From the NCBI RefSeq assembly GCF_902493215.1, contig NZ_CABUOL010000003.1:170263-234262 (forward strand): a stretch of DNA of 64,000 nt. The letters are read 5' to 3'. Shown piece after piece: positions 50,129 through 58,023 of this stretch. The notes under the pieces are model-generated. The model made no database searches. It saw nothing but the letters and a program-made list of their open reading frames with translations, and was not told the DNA's origin. The position numbers and the translations under genes were made by a program. The stretch is from an uncultured Mediterranea sp. Lineage in GTDB: Bacteria; Bacteroidota; Bacteroidia; Bacteroidales; Bacteroidaceae. Each line of letters opens with the position of its first letter. Within the stretch, counting starts at the first letter, position 1.

Positions 50129-51349
50129 ATGAAAAGACTGAAAACAATCCTGCTGAATCTGCTGTTGGCCCTGGTCATCCCGGCAAGTCTGTCGGCACAA
50201 ACCGATGCTGAACGGAAATTCATGGCTTCCGTTGACTCGCTGAACACACAGTTTATCAACGCATATACCGGGAAGGACTATCCGGCTGCCGAAGCCCTCT
50301 GCCAAAAGGTTATGGACCTCTACGACGCACATGCGTCGCAACTGGCCGAAGGCTATGCTTACGTCAAATTCTCCTATTACTATAACATGGCCAGCGTCCA
50401 GGCAATACAGGGGAAAAAGCAAGAAGCCGTCAGCAACCTGTTCAAAGCCCTGAACAGCAATAAGATGGAAGTCAGCTACAAAAGGGTAGTCAATGATGAG
50501 GACCTGAAAGGCATTCTGGACGCACCTGAATTGCAACCCGCCCTGAAGCGACTGAAAGAGACCACCGATTACCTTTATATCCTGCAAAATGCGCCGGAAT
50601 ATACCCGCACGCAGCAGGCCGACAGCCTGCCCCGGATTGTCTATGCGCAGGCCGACGAGCCCGACTTGAAACGCGTCCGTGACTATTTCCGGCTGGACAG
50701 CGTGGCCGTGGCGGGCGACGAACTGGCCACCATCAAACGCATCCTGACCTATATCCACGACAAGATACGCCACGACGGCGGGAACGGCAATCCGACGGGC
50801 GGAAACAATTCCATCAACTTTGCCGAGGCCTGCAAGGACGGCAGCCGGGGCCTGAACTGCCGCGGACTGGCCACGGTGCTGAACGAGTGTTACCTGTCGA
50901 TGGGCATCCCTTCGCGCGTCATCACCTGCATGCCGAAGACGTACATCAACGACTGCCACGTCATCAACGCCGTCTATTCGTCCACCCTCGGCAAGTGGCT
51001 CTGGATAGACCCCACGAACAACGCCTGGGTGACCGACGAACAGGGCAACCTGCTGAGCGTGCAGGAAGTGCGCGCACGCCTCAGAAGCGGCCAGCCCGTC
51101 CGGGTGAACGAAGAGGCCAACTGGAACAATGAAAAGAAGACCACGACGGAAGAGTATCTGTACGAGTACATGGCCAAGAACCTGTTCTACCTGGAAAGCT
51201 GGACGCGCTACGGGTTCAACACGGAAAGCGACTATGAGAACCTCATCAACTACATTTTCCTGCAACCCACCGGCTGCGACAGCAAGCAGCGGAACCCGAG
51301 GAACTTCTCCGTCAACGACGACCGGTACTTCTGGCAGGCTCCCCGGTAA
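50129..51349 (+). CDS. Secreted transglutaminase-like protein
   Basis: 406 residues with a Sec signal peptide (to about LSAQ, residue 24). Residues about 25-140 are TPR-like helices. Residues about 215-330 are a transglutaminase-like fold: Cys in GLNCRGLATVLNECY, His in INDCHVINAVYSS and Asp in LWIDPTNN, which form the triad. Such periplasmic proteins act as proteases, amidases or cross-linkers; no partner is evident. It is a single gene with its own promoter. Confidence 0.85.
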   Translation: MKRLKTILLNLLLALVIPASLSAQTDAERKFMASVDSLNTQFINAYTGKDYPAAEALCQKVMDLYDAHASQLAEGYAYVKFSYYYNMASVQAIQGKKQEAVSNLFKALNSNKMEVSYKRVVNDEDLKGILDAPELQPALKRLKETTDYLYILQNAPEYTRTQQADSLPRIVYAQADEPDLKRVRDYFRLDSVAVAGDELATIKRILTYIHDKIRHDGGNGNPTGGNNSINFAEACKDGSRGLNCRGLATVLNECYLSMGIPSRVITCMPKTYINDCHVINAVYSSTLGKWLWIDPTNNAWVTDEQGNLLSVQEVRARLRSGQPVRVNEEANWNNEKKTTTEEYLYEYMAKNLFYLESWTRYGFNTESDYENLINYIFLQPTGCDSKQRNPRNFSVNDDRYFWQAPR

Positions 51350-51435
51350 AGCGTGCCGCATTTGTCAAACAATCTAACCAAATCATTTCTCCCGGCTCCG
51401 GATTCTTTCAGAGAGCCGTCGGGGGGCTCTCTCCA

Positions 51436-51517
51436 GTATGTTTCAAACCCAAGGGGGGAATGTTTGAAACATTCGACCCTTATGTTTCAAACATAGGGGC
51501 CGTAGGATTGAAACCCA
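51436..51517. repeat. Array of ATGTTTCAAAC/GTTTGAAACAT words
   Basis: Within about 80 bases: tatgtttcaaaccc, aatgtttgaaacat, tatgtttcaaacat and attgaaaccc, in both orientations with C/G-rich spacers (ccaagggggg, cgaccct, aggggccg). It forms alternative hairpins. It lies between the transglutaminase gene and the next promoter; the rest of 51350-51701 holds no gene. Confidence 0.6.
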
Positions 51518-51669
51518 CCTTCGGACTGCTTTTTCGGAGAAAGCCCGAAGCGAGAATACAATGTAAATTATTCTAACCATCCCTACATCATACGGCAAGA
51601 CAGGATGCGGCTTGGCATAGTCAAATCGAAAAACTTTGTTTTTCATTTGCCTCTGCTCTCGCCTTTCGT

Positions 51670-51677
51670 TATCTTTG
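51670..51677 (+). promoter_or_regulatory. Promoter, -7 box TATCTTTG
   Basis: TAnnTTTG match 24 bases before the start at 51702. Confidence 0.65.
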
Positions 51678-51701
51678 CCCCATAACAAAAAACCGAACAA
51701 G

Positions 51702-52097
51702 ATGATGGAAACAAGAATCACATCCCCCCGCATCACCGAGCTGAAGCCCGGCGAGATATTCGTTTTCGGCAGCAACCTGGAAGGAGCCCACGGCGGAGGC
51801 GCCGCCCTGCTGGCCTGGAGAAAATGGGGAGCCGTATGGGGACAGGGCGCAGGCCTGCAGGGACAGACCTACGGCATCCCGACCATGCACGGAGGCCCCG
51901 ACGCCATCAAGCCCTATGTGGACGACTTCATCCGCTTCGCCCGCGAACATTCCGAACTGACGTTCCTCGTCACGGAGATAGGCTGCGGCATCGCCGGATT
52001 CAGGCCGGAGGAAATTGCCCCGCTCTTCAAGGACGCGGTGGGAGTAGCGAACATCCACCTGCCTCAACGCTTCTGGGAGGTGCTGAACGCAAAGTAA
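51702..52097 (+). CDS. A1S_2505-like (phage non-structural-type) macro-domain-like protein
   Basis: 131 residues from MMETRITSPRI. It contains EIFVFGSNLEGAHGGGAALLA, AVWGQGAGLQGQTYGIPTM and a later VTEIGCGIAGF. This is a conserved small family found in phages and bacteria (annotated as A1S_2505-type non-structural protein), with loops like those that bind ADP-ribose in macro domains. Function not established. The gene has its own promoter, and its last 34 bases overlap the convergent exporter gene. Confidence 0.75.
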   Translation: MMETRITSPRITELKPGEIFVFGSNLEGAHGGGAALLAWRKWGAVWGQGAGLQGQTYGIPTMHGGPDAIKPYVDDFIRFAREHSELTFLVTEIGCGIAGFRPEEIAPLFKDAVGVANIHLPQRFWEVLNAK

Positions 52098-53269
52098 AGA
52101 CGCGTGCGCCGACGGCCCAGAGCCACCAGAATGCACACCAGTGAGCAGAAGGCGCAGACCACGAAGACGATACCCGTGGACGAAAGGATGTTGCCCATAC
52201 CGACCAGCGGCGATACGATGCCGCCCGCAGCAAAGCACACGGCACCGAGCAGCGCCGAGGCCGTACCGGAATTCTCACGCTGGCTTTCCATCGCCAAGGC
52301 TGTGCTCGAGGTGAACGTCATGCCCATGCTGAACAGCAAGCCCAGCATCAACACCTCGTAAACCCAGAAACCGCATCCCGACATGAGAGCCGCGCACTGA
52401 AGCACCGACATGACGGCCATGCCGCAACATCCCGCCAGCGTGCAGCTTTCAGGGCGGTGAAACTTGACCGACAAGGCAGCCGCCACCCCGATGGCCAGTG
52501 CATTGACACCGAAACAGAGGCTGAAGGCAAAGGCAGAGAAACCGTAATGCTGCTGCACAATGAAGGGCGAGGAAGCAATGTTGGCAAACAACACACCTTG
52601 GGCGAAGGCCATCTGAAGAACGTAGCACACGTAGCGCCGGTCGCGCAGAACGGTGCCAAAACTGCGGAACGTATCGCCCCACCACTCGGCCGAACGCCGG
52701 TCGCGGGGCAGCGACTCCCGGAAGCGCATACACCCCGCCAGCAGCAGGATGCCCAGCCCGAACAGAATCCAGAAAATGCCCTGCCAGCCTATCAGGTCGG
52801 TCAGCAGTCCGCCCACGATGGGAGCCGCCACAGGAGCCACCCCGTTGATGGCACCGATAACAGCCAGCATCTTGGCCAGCTCGCGCCCGGAAAACTTGTC
52901 CGTGGCCACGGAACGCGAAATGACGATGCCGCCCGCCCCCGCAATGCCCTGCACCAGGCGGAAGGCCACAAACTGCTCGATGCTCCGCGAGAACAGACAC
53001 AGCAGCGTGGAGACAATGAACAGCCACATGGCCACCAGCAGCGGCAGACGACGCCCGTAGCGGTCGCTCAGCGGTCCGAAGAACACCTGCCCCACCGCCA
53101 GACCTATCATACTGGCCGTCAGGCCCAACTGTACCATCGAAGAAGTGGTATTGAAATAATCGCCCATCGAGGGCAGGCTGGGCAGATACATGTCGGTGAC
53201 GAACGGACCGAAAGCGGTCAGCATGCCCAGCAATATCAACAAGAATACTTTGGAATTTTCTTTTGCCAT
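52064..53269 (-). CDS. Bcr/CflA-type multidrug MFS exporter
   Basis: 401 residues with twelve membrane segments. The start (LILLGMLTAFGPFVTDMYLPSLPSM) and motif A (GPLSDRYGRRLPLL) are typical of the Bcr/CflA drug:H+ antiporters. The exported compounds cannot be predicted. Its 3' end overlaps the convergent A1S_2505-like gene by 34 bases. A minus-strand TAnnTTTG box is at 53298-53305. Confidence 0.9.
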   Translation of the reverse strand: MAKENSKVFLLILLGMLTAFGPFVTDMYLPSLPSMGDYFNTTSSMVQLGLTASMIGLAVGQVFFGPLSDRYGRRLPLLVAMWLFIVSTLLCLFSRSIEQFVAFRLVQGIAGAGGIVISRSVATDKFSGRELAKMLAVIGAINGVAPVAAPIVGGLLTDLIGWQGIFWILFGLGILLLAGCMRFRESLPRDRRSAEWWGDTFRSFGTVLRDRRYVCYVLQMAFAQGVLFANIASSPFIVQQHYGFSAFAFSLCFGVNALAIGVAAALSVKFHRPESCTLAGCCGMAVMSVLQCAALMSGCGFWVYEVLMLGLLFSMGMTFTSSTALAMESQRENSGTASALLGAVCFAAGGIVSPLVGMGNILSSTGIVFVVCAFCSLVCILVALGRRRTRLYFAFSTSQKR

Positions 53270-53297
53270 ACTATCTATATATCTTTGAAAAGCGCGG

Positions 53298-53305
53298 CAA
53301 AGTTA
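53298..53305 (-). promoter_or_regulatory. Promoter, -7 box TAACTTTG (minus strand)
   Basis: TAnnTTTG match 28 bases upstream of the MFS exporter gene. Confidence 0.55.
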
Positions 53306-53465
53306 CCACGAATTCCGGCAACCTGTAACACCCCGCACCGCTGCCTGTCACCCTTTTTGGAAAACATTTTCAGAAGTTAACAGGCCGGCAGGACTTCCAC
53401 CCGGATGGGCAGCCCGAATTGTGCAGATTGCCACGGATTTATTTGCCGCAACTTCCGACTTTTCT

Positions 53466-53473
53466 TATTTTTG
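53466..53473 (+). promoter_or_regulatory. Promoter of aroA, -7 box TATTTTTG
   Basis: TAnnTTTG match 30 bases before the aroA start at 53504. Confidence 0.6.
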
Positions 53474-53503
53474 CATCCATCAAACCAAAGCAAGAACCAC
53501 AAC

Positions 53504-54742
53504 ATGCAATACCTACTCAACGCCCCCGCCTCGCTGCACGCCTCCGTGCAGCTGCCCGCCTCGAAGAGCATCAGCAACCGTGCGCTCATCCTCCACGCCC
53601 TGTCGGGAGGAAGCACACGACCCGAAAACCTGAGCGACTGTGACGACACGCAGGTCATGATACGCGCCCTGGACCACATGCCCGACGTGATAGACATCCA
53701 CGCCGCCGGCACGGCCATGCGTTTCCTCACCGCCTACCTCTGCGTGACGCCGGGCACGCACGTCATCACCGGCACCGAACGCATGCAGCAGCGACCCATC
53801 CGCATCCTGGTGGACGCCCTGCGCACACTGGGCGCACACATCGCGTATGCGGGCAACGAAGGTTTCCCGCCCCTGCGCATCACCGGTACCCGGCTGACGG
53901 GCAGCGAAATAGAGCTGGCGGGCAACGTGAGTTCGCAATACATCTCGGCCCTGCTGATGATAGGCGCCGTACTGCCCGCGGGACTGAAGCTGCGGCTGAC
54001 GGGCGACATCATCTCGCGCCCCTACATCAACCTGACGCTGCAACTGATGCACGACTTCGGCGCACAGGCCGGATGGACGTCGGAAAGCAGCATCGCCGTG
54101 GCGCCCGGCGGCTACCGCGACACGCCCTTCCGCGTGGAGAGCGACTGGAGCGCCGCTTCCTACTGGTATCAGATGACGGCCCTTTCGCCCGATGCCCCCG
54201 AAGTGGAACTGCTGGGACTCCATGCCCACAGCCCGCAGGGTGACAGCCGCGGTGCCGAGCTCTTTGCCCGCCTGGGCGTGCAGACGGAGTTCACCCCACA
54301 GGGCGTAAAGCTCCGCAAGGAGGGCCAGCCTGCCGGGCGTCTGGACGAGGACCTGGTGGACATCCCCGACCTGGCACAGACCTTCGTGGTGACCTGCTGC
54401 CTGATGGGCGTCCCCTTCCGCTTCACCGGCCTGCAAAGCCTCAAGATCAAGGAGACCGACCGCATCTGTGCCCTCATCACCGAGCTGCGGAAGCTGGGCT
54501 ATGCCGTGCACGCCGAGCAGGACAGCATCCTGTGGTGGGACGGCGAACGCTGCCCGGCCGACCCACAGCCCGCCATCGACACCTACGAAGACCACCGCAT
54601 GGCCATGGCTTTCGCCCCCGCCTGCCTCGTATGCCCCGACATCCGCATCAACGAGCCGCAGGTGGTGAGCAAGTCTTACCCCCGCTACTGGGACGACCTG
54701 CGGGCAGCCGGATTCGGCATTGCGACATCGGCCGAAAGCTGA
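53504..54742 (+). CDS. aroA: EPSP synthase (3-phosphoshikimate 1-carboxyvinyltransferase)
   Basis: 412 residues from MQYLLNAPASLHASVQLP, placed by the promoter. It is the sixth step of the shikimate pathway. Motifs are LPASKSISNRALIL, HAAGTAMRFLTAY (the usual LGNAGTxxR loop is altered here), LKIKETDRICAL and YEDHRMAMAFAP. The loop variation and the short length are features of Bacteroidetes enzymes and may change inhibitor sensitivity. Confidence 0.92.
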   Translation: MQYLLNAPASLHASVQLPASKSISNRALILHALSGGSTRPENLSDCDDTQVMIRALDHMPDVIDIHAAGTAMRFLTAYLCVTPGTHVITGTERMQQRPIRILVDALRTLGAHIAYAGNEGFPPLRITGTRLTGSEIELAGNVSSQYISALLMIGAVLPAGLKLRLTGDIISRPYINLTLQLMHDFGAQAGWTSESSIAVAPGGYRDTPFRVESDWSAASYWYQMTALSPDAPEVELLGLHAHSPQGDSRGAELFARLGVQTEFTPQGVKLRKEGQPAGRLDEDLVDIPDLAQTFVVTCCLMGVPFRFTGLQSLKIKETDRICALITELRKLGYAVHAEQDSILWWDGERCPADPQPAIDTYEDHRMAMAFAPACLVCPDIRINEPQVVSKSYPRYWDDLRAAGFGIATSAES

Positions 54743-54884
54743 TAAGCCGTGAGGTCCCGCCTTTTTTAAGCCCATCCTGTATCGTCGTGCCCAAATTCTG
54801 TGTATCTTTCGATAAGACAGGCTTCACTTCGGAACCAAAAGCTTGAAAACTTTGTTTTCACTTTGTGCTTCTCTCAGTTTGCAC

Positions 54885-54892
54885 TATCTTTG
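54885..54892 (+). promoter_or_regulatory. Promoter, -7 box TATCTTTG
   Basis: TAnnTTTG match 27 bases before the ATG at 54919. Confidence 0.6.
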
Positions 54893-54918
54893 CACCACGC
54901 TATTATATATATAAAGGT

Positions 54919-55350
54919 ATGTGGATACTGATTGTTAGTCTGATAGTCCTGGCCGTGGTAGCCGCCGTAGCCGGAGTGATACGCAACCGCCGCCTGCGCC
55001 GGCAGGTGGAAAGCGGCGAGTTGGAAGCCATGCCCGAAGTTGTGGAAGTGGATTCGGAGTGTTGCGGCCAGCACGAGGTGTGCGAAAAGGAAAGTCTGCT
55101 GGCTGCCGTCAGCAAGAAGATAGAATACTACGACGACGAGGAACTGGACCAATACATCGGCACGCCCGGCGACTCCTATACGCCCGAGCAGGAAGAAGAG
55201 TTCCGCGACGTGTTCTACACCATGCAGGCCGAAGACGTGGCCGGATGGGTACGCAGCCTGCAACTGCGCGGCATCGCCCTGCCGGACAACCTGAAGGACG
55301 AAGTGTTCCTCGTGGTCGGGGAACTGAGGGCCAATCCGCATAAAAAATAA
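54919..55350 (+). CDS. Conserved membrane-anchored protein, unknown function
   Basis: 143 residues from MWILIVSLIVLAVVAAVAG: one N-terminal membrane segment, a short basic turn (IRNRRLRRQ), then an acidic cytoplasmic domain with three Cys (DSECCGQHEVC) and the helical part YYDDEELDQYIGTPGDSYTPEQ. The Cys cluster may bind metal. It has its own promoter and stands ahead of the metal ABC permease gene. No family recognised. Confidence 0.7.
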   Translation: MWILIVSLIVLAVVAAVAGVIRNRRLRRQVESGELEAMPEVVEVDSECCGQHEVCEKESLLAAVSKKIEYYDDEELDQYIGTPGDSYTPEQEEEFRDVFYTMQAEDVAGWVRSLQLRGIALPDNLKDEVFLVVGELRANPHKK

Positions 55351-55440
55351 GAAGTTAAAGAAGTTATAGGAGTTAGAGAAGTTAGAAGCCGATACCAACT
55401 GCTAACCACTAACCACTAACCGCTAACCGTTCACCGCTAA
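55347..55440. repeat. Tandem GAAGTTA and ACCACTAACC repeats
   Basis: About five copies of gaagtta-type words (55347-55388) are followed by several of ctaaccactaaccactaacc type (55400-55440), ending just before the ABC permease start. The second word is the reverse complement of that at 26764-26793. Confidence 0.6.
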
Positions 55441-55444
55441 AAAC

Positions 55445-56272
55445 ATGGACCTGTTACAATATACATTCTTCCAACACGCCCTGCTGGGCAGCCTGCTGGC
55501 AAGCATTGCCTGCGGACTGGTGGGCACGTACATCGTGACACGACGGCTGGTATTCATCAGCGGCGGACTGACGCATGCCTCGTTCGGCGGCATCGGGCTG
55601 GGATTGTACACAGGCATCCCGCCCATCCTCTCGGCTGCCGTGTTTGCCGTGCTGTCGGCCTTCGGAGTGGAGTGGCTCAGCAAGCGCAAGGACATGCGCG
55701 AGGATTCGGCCATCGCGGTCTTCTGGACACTGGGCATGGCGCTGGGCATCATGTTCACCTTCCTGTCGCCCGGATTCGCGCCCGACCTCTCGGCCTACCT
55801 CTTCGGCAACATCCTTACGATTACAGCGAGCGACATCGCCCTGCTAGGTGTGCTGGCAGCCATCCTGGCCGTGTTCTTCGGCCTCTACCTGCGGCCCATC
55901 GTCAGCATCGCCTTCGACCGCGAGTTTGCCCGTTCGCAAGGGCTGCCCGTGGCGTTTTTCGAATATGCCCTGATGCTGTTCATCGCCCTGACCATCGTGG
56001 CCTGCCTGCGCATGGTGGGCATCGTGCTGGTCATCTCGCTGCTCACCATTCCGCAGATGACGGCCAACCTCTTTTCCCACCGCTTCCACCGCATCATCTG
56101 GCTGTCCATCGGCATCGGCTACCTCAGCTGCCTGGGCGGACTGCTGCTGTCGTTCTACCTGAACGTGCCGTCGGGAGCGTCCATCATCTTCTTCTCCATC
56201 CTCATCTACGCCTTGTGCAAGACGGGGAAGAGTCTCTACATCGTCCGCCTGAGGAAGCGCGACCCGCAATGA
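55445..56272 (+). CDS. Metal ABC transporter permease (ZnuB/MntB type)
   Basis: 275 residues with eight or nine membrane segments. The start (MDLLQYTFFQHALLGSLLASIACGLVG) and FISGGLTHASFGGIGLG are typical of the ABC-3 family that takes up Zn or Mn. No ATPase or binding-protein gene is adjacent, so its partners must be encoded elsewhere. It is followed by tsaE after 26 bases. Confidence 0.88.
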   Translation: MDLLQYTFFQHALLGSLLASIACGLVGTYIVTRRLVFISGGLTHASFGGIGLGLYTGIPPILSAAVFAVLSAFGVEWLSKRKDMREDSAIAVFWTLGMALGIMFTFLSPGFAPDLSAYLFGNILTITASDIALLGVLAAILAVFFGLYLRPIVSIAFDREFARSQGLPVAFFEYALMLFIALTIVACLRMVGIVLVISLLTIPQMTANLFSHRFHRIIWLSIGIGYLSCLGGLLLSFYLNVPSGASIIFFSILIYALCKTGKSLYIVRLRKRDPQ

Positions 56273-56298
56273 CTATACATTCATAAAAACAAGATACA

Positions 56299-56724
56299 AT
56301 GGAAATCAACATCCAATCATTAGACCAGATTCACGAAGCCGCCCGCCAGTTTGTCGAGGCCATGGGCGACAACACCGTCTTCGCCTTCTACGGCAAGATG
56401 GGTGCCGGAAAGACCACGTTCATCAAAGCCGTCTGCGAGGAGCTGGGCGTGAGCGATGTCATCACGTCGCCCACCTTTGCCATCGTCAACGAATACCGTT
56501 CCGATCTGGCCGGAGAACTCATCTACCACTTCGACTTCTACCGCATCAAGAAGCTCGAGGAAGTTTATGACATGGGCTACGAAGATTATTTCTACAGCGG
56601 TGCCGTGTGCTTCATCGAGTGGCCGGAGCTGGTGGAAGAGCTGCTGCCGGGCAACACGGTGAAAGTGACCATCGAAGAAGTGGAGAACGGTGCGCGTCGC
56701 CTGACGCTGGAAGAATTAGCCTGA
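56299..56724 (+). CDS. tsaE: tRNA threonylcarbamoyladenosine biosynthesis protein TsaE
   Basis: 141 residues. The P-loop is FYGKMGAGKTTFIKAV, then TSPTFAIVNEY and HFDFYRIKKLEEVYDMGYEDYF, all family signatures. TsaE is the ATPase that drives the TsaB-TsaD complex in making t6A of ANN-decoding tRNAs. A small membrane protein gene follows. Confidence 0.93.
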   Translation: MEINIQSLDQIHEAARQFVEAMGDNTVFAFYGKMGAGKTTFIKAVCEELGVSDVITSPTFAIVNEYRSDLAGELIYHFDFYRIKKLEEVYDMGYEDYFYSGAVCFIEWPELVEELLPGNTVKVTIEEVENGARRLTLEELA

Positions 56725-56732
56725 CCGTCGCC

Positions 56733-56951
56733 ATGGCCAGTCAATATCTGATACAAGGCATCTTTGCCGCAGCGGGCATCGTCAGCCTGCTGGCGGCCCT
56801 GCTGGACTGGGACTGGTTCTTCACAGCCCGCAACACGCAGTTCATCGTGCGCAACGTGGGACGCCGCCAGGCACGCCTGTTCTACGGCGTACTGGGAGTG
56901 ATTCTGATAGCCACGGCCGTGTTCTTCGTGCTGAACACGCCACAAGCCTGA
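56733..56951 (+). CDS. Imm17-like small membrane protein
   Basis: 72 residues from MASQYLIQGIFAAAGIVSLLA, with two membrane segments and between them WDWFFTARNTQFIVRNVGRRQARLFYG. This matches the outline of the family annotated as immunity 17 in Bacteroidetes, although no toxin gene is near. It starts 8 bases after the tsaE stop and is probably in the same operon. It may be a general conserved membrane protein rather than an immunity factor. Confidence 0.7.
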   Translation: MASQYLIQGIFAAAGIVSLLAALLDWDWFFTARNTQFIVRNVGRRQARLFYGVLGVILIATAVFFVLNTPQA

Positions 56952-56957
56952 GACAGC

Positions 56958-57095
56958 CTTCCGACGAAGTGCTTTGTCCCCCCCTGACGAAGTGCTTCAT
57001 GACCCTCTCAGGAAGTGCTTCATGACCACCTGACGAAGCACTTCCTTAAAACGTCATGCCGTGCTTCGTCAGAAAGCAACGAAGCACGGCATGAG
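56958..57095. repeat. GAAGCACGGCGTCA repeat array 3
   Basis: Six or seven units such as gacgaagtgctttgtccccc, ctgacgaagtgcttcatgac and cgaagcacggcatgag, in both orientations. It lies between two convergent genes, as does the array at 47069-47200. Confidence 0.65.
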
Positions 57096-57117
57096 CATAA
57101 AGGAAAAAACGGGCAGT

Positions 57118-57453
57118 TTATTCGCCGTCGCCCAGCGAGTCGGTATATTCCATTTCGCCCTGAACGACGAAGAGCAGGTCTTCAGGGTCGTATTCACCCA
57201 TCTCGTCCTTCCGGGCTTCCTTGATGATATAGTCCACAATCTTCTCCAGATCGATGTCGATGTAACCGTCCTTGTCGGGCTGTGCATCGAGGATGCCGCT
57301 CTCCACGTAGTACTCGTCTATCACGTCGAGGAAGTAATACAGTTCGTCGTCGGAGAACTTCTCCTTCAAGTCCTGCGGCAAATAGTTTTTGATGAACTCG
57401 ATGGTCTTCTCGTCATCCAGGTCATCCTGCAAGAATTCGTCCATTGTTCCCAT
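57118..57453 (-). CDS. Conserved acidic protein, unknown function
   Basis: 111 residues, very acidic, helical and with no signal peptide (MDEFLQDDLDDEKTIEFIKN, DDELYYFLDVIDEYYVESG). It is typical of a conserved Bacteroidetes hypothetical family found near thioredoxin or dnaE. The start could be at residue 1 or the Met three residues on. A minus-strand TAnnTTTG box is at 57487-57494. Role unknown. Confidence 0.75.
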   Translation of the reverse strand: MGTMDEFLQDDLDDEKTIEFIKNYLPQDLKEKFSDDELYYFLDVIDEYYVESGILDAQPDKDGYIDIDLEKIVDYIIKEARKDEMGEYDPEDLLFVVQGEMEYTDSLGDGE

Positions 57454-57486
57454 GTTGTTGAATGATTAAAAAAGTGACAAAGGCCA

Positions 57487-57494
57487 CAAATGTA
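57487..57494 (-). promoter_or_regulatory. Promoter, -7 box TACATTTG (minus strand)
   Basis: TAnnTTTG match 33 bases upstream of the acidic 111-residue protein gene. Confidence 0.6.
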
Positions 57495-57543
57495 ACCGCC
57501 CCTGTACGGGATGCGCCCACATTTGCAGCCTTTCTGACTATAA

Positions 57544-57858
57544 TTATAACAAAGCGTCAATCTTGGCAGCGTATGCCGATTTGGGAGCCGAGCCTACCTG
57601 CTTGTCCACCAGCTTGCCGTCCTTGAAGAACAGCACGGTAGGGATGTTGCGGATGCCGAATTCGGCAGCCACGTCACCGTTCTCGTCCACATCGCACTTG
57701 CCGATGAGCACCTTGCCTTCGTATTCGGCTGCCAGTTCCTCGATGATGGGGGCTACCATCTTACAAGGTCCGCACCACGGTGCCCAAAAATCTATCACTA
57801 CAGGCTTTCCCTCTGCGAGCGTTGCCTGATAATTGCTGTCAGTAATCTCCAATGCCAT
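57544..57858 (-). CDS. trxA: Thioredoxin
   Basis: 104 residues with the standard active site FWAPWCGPCKMVAP and cis-Pro segment IRNIPTVLFFKDG. It is cytoplasmic and reduces disulfides. It has its own promoter at 57931-57938 and lies between dnaE and the acidic protein gene on the same strand. Confidence 0.95.
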   Translation of the reverse strand: MALEITDSNYQATLAEGKPVVIDFWAPWCGPCKMVAPIIEELAAEYEGKVLIGKCDVDENGDVAAEFGIRNIPTVLFFKDGKLVDKQVGSAPKSAYAAKIDALL

Positions 57859-57930
57859 TGTCTTAAGCTTTTAAATTATTGATTGTTATTAATTTATTAT
57901 CTGGTCATTATTTCCAACCGATTGCATGGG

Positions 57931-57938
57931 CAAAGATA
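57931..57938 (-). promoter_or_regulatory. Promoter of trxA, -7 box TATCTTTG (minus strand)
   Basis: TAnnTTTG match 72 bases upstream of trxA. Confidence 0.6.
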
Positions 57939-58023
57939 GTGAAAGGTGAGAGCATAAACAAATGAAAATGTAATTTTCAATTTGGTTATGCTGAACCGTA
58001 TCCTATCTTATTCAGCACGATTA

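Noticed and set aside
52457..53380. 307-codon plus-strand frame opposite the MFS exporter
   Set aside because: The minus-strand product has twelve membrane segments and family motifs; this frame has neither.
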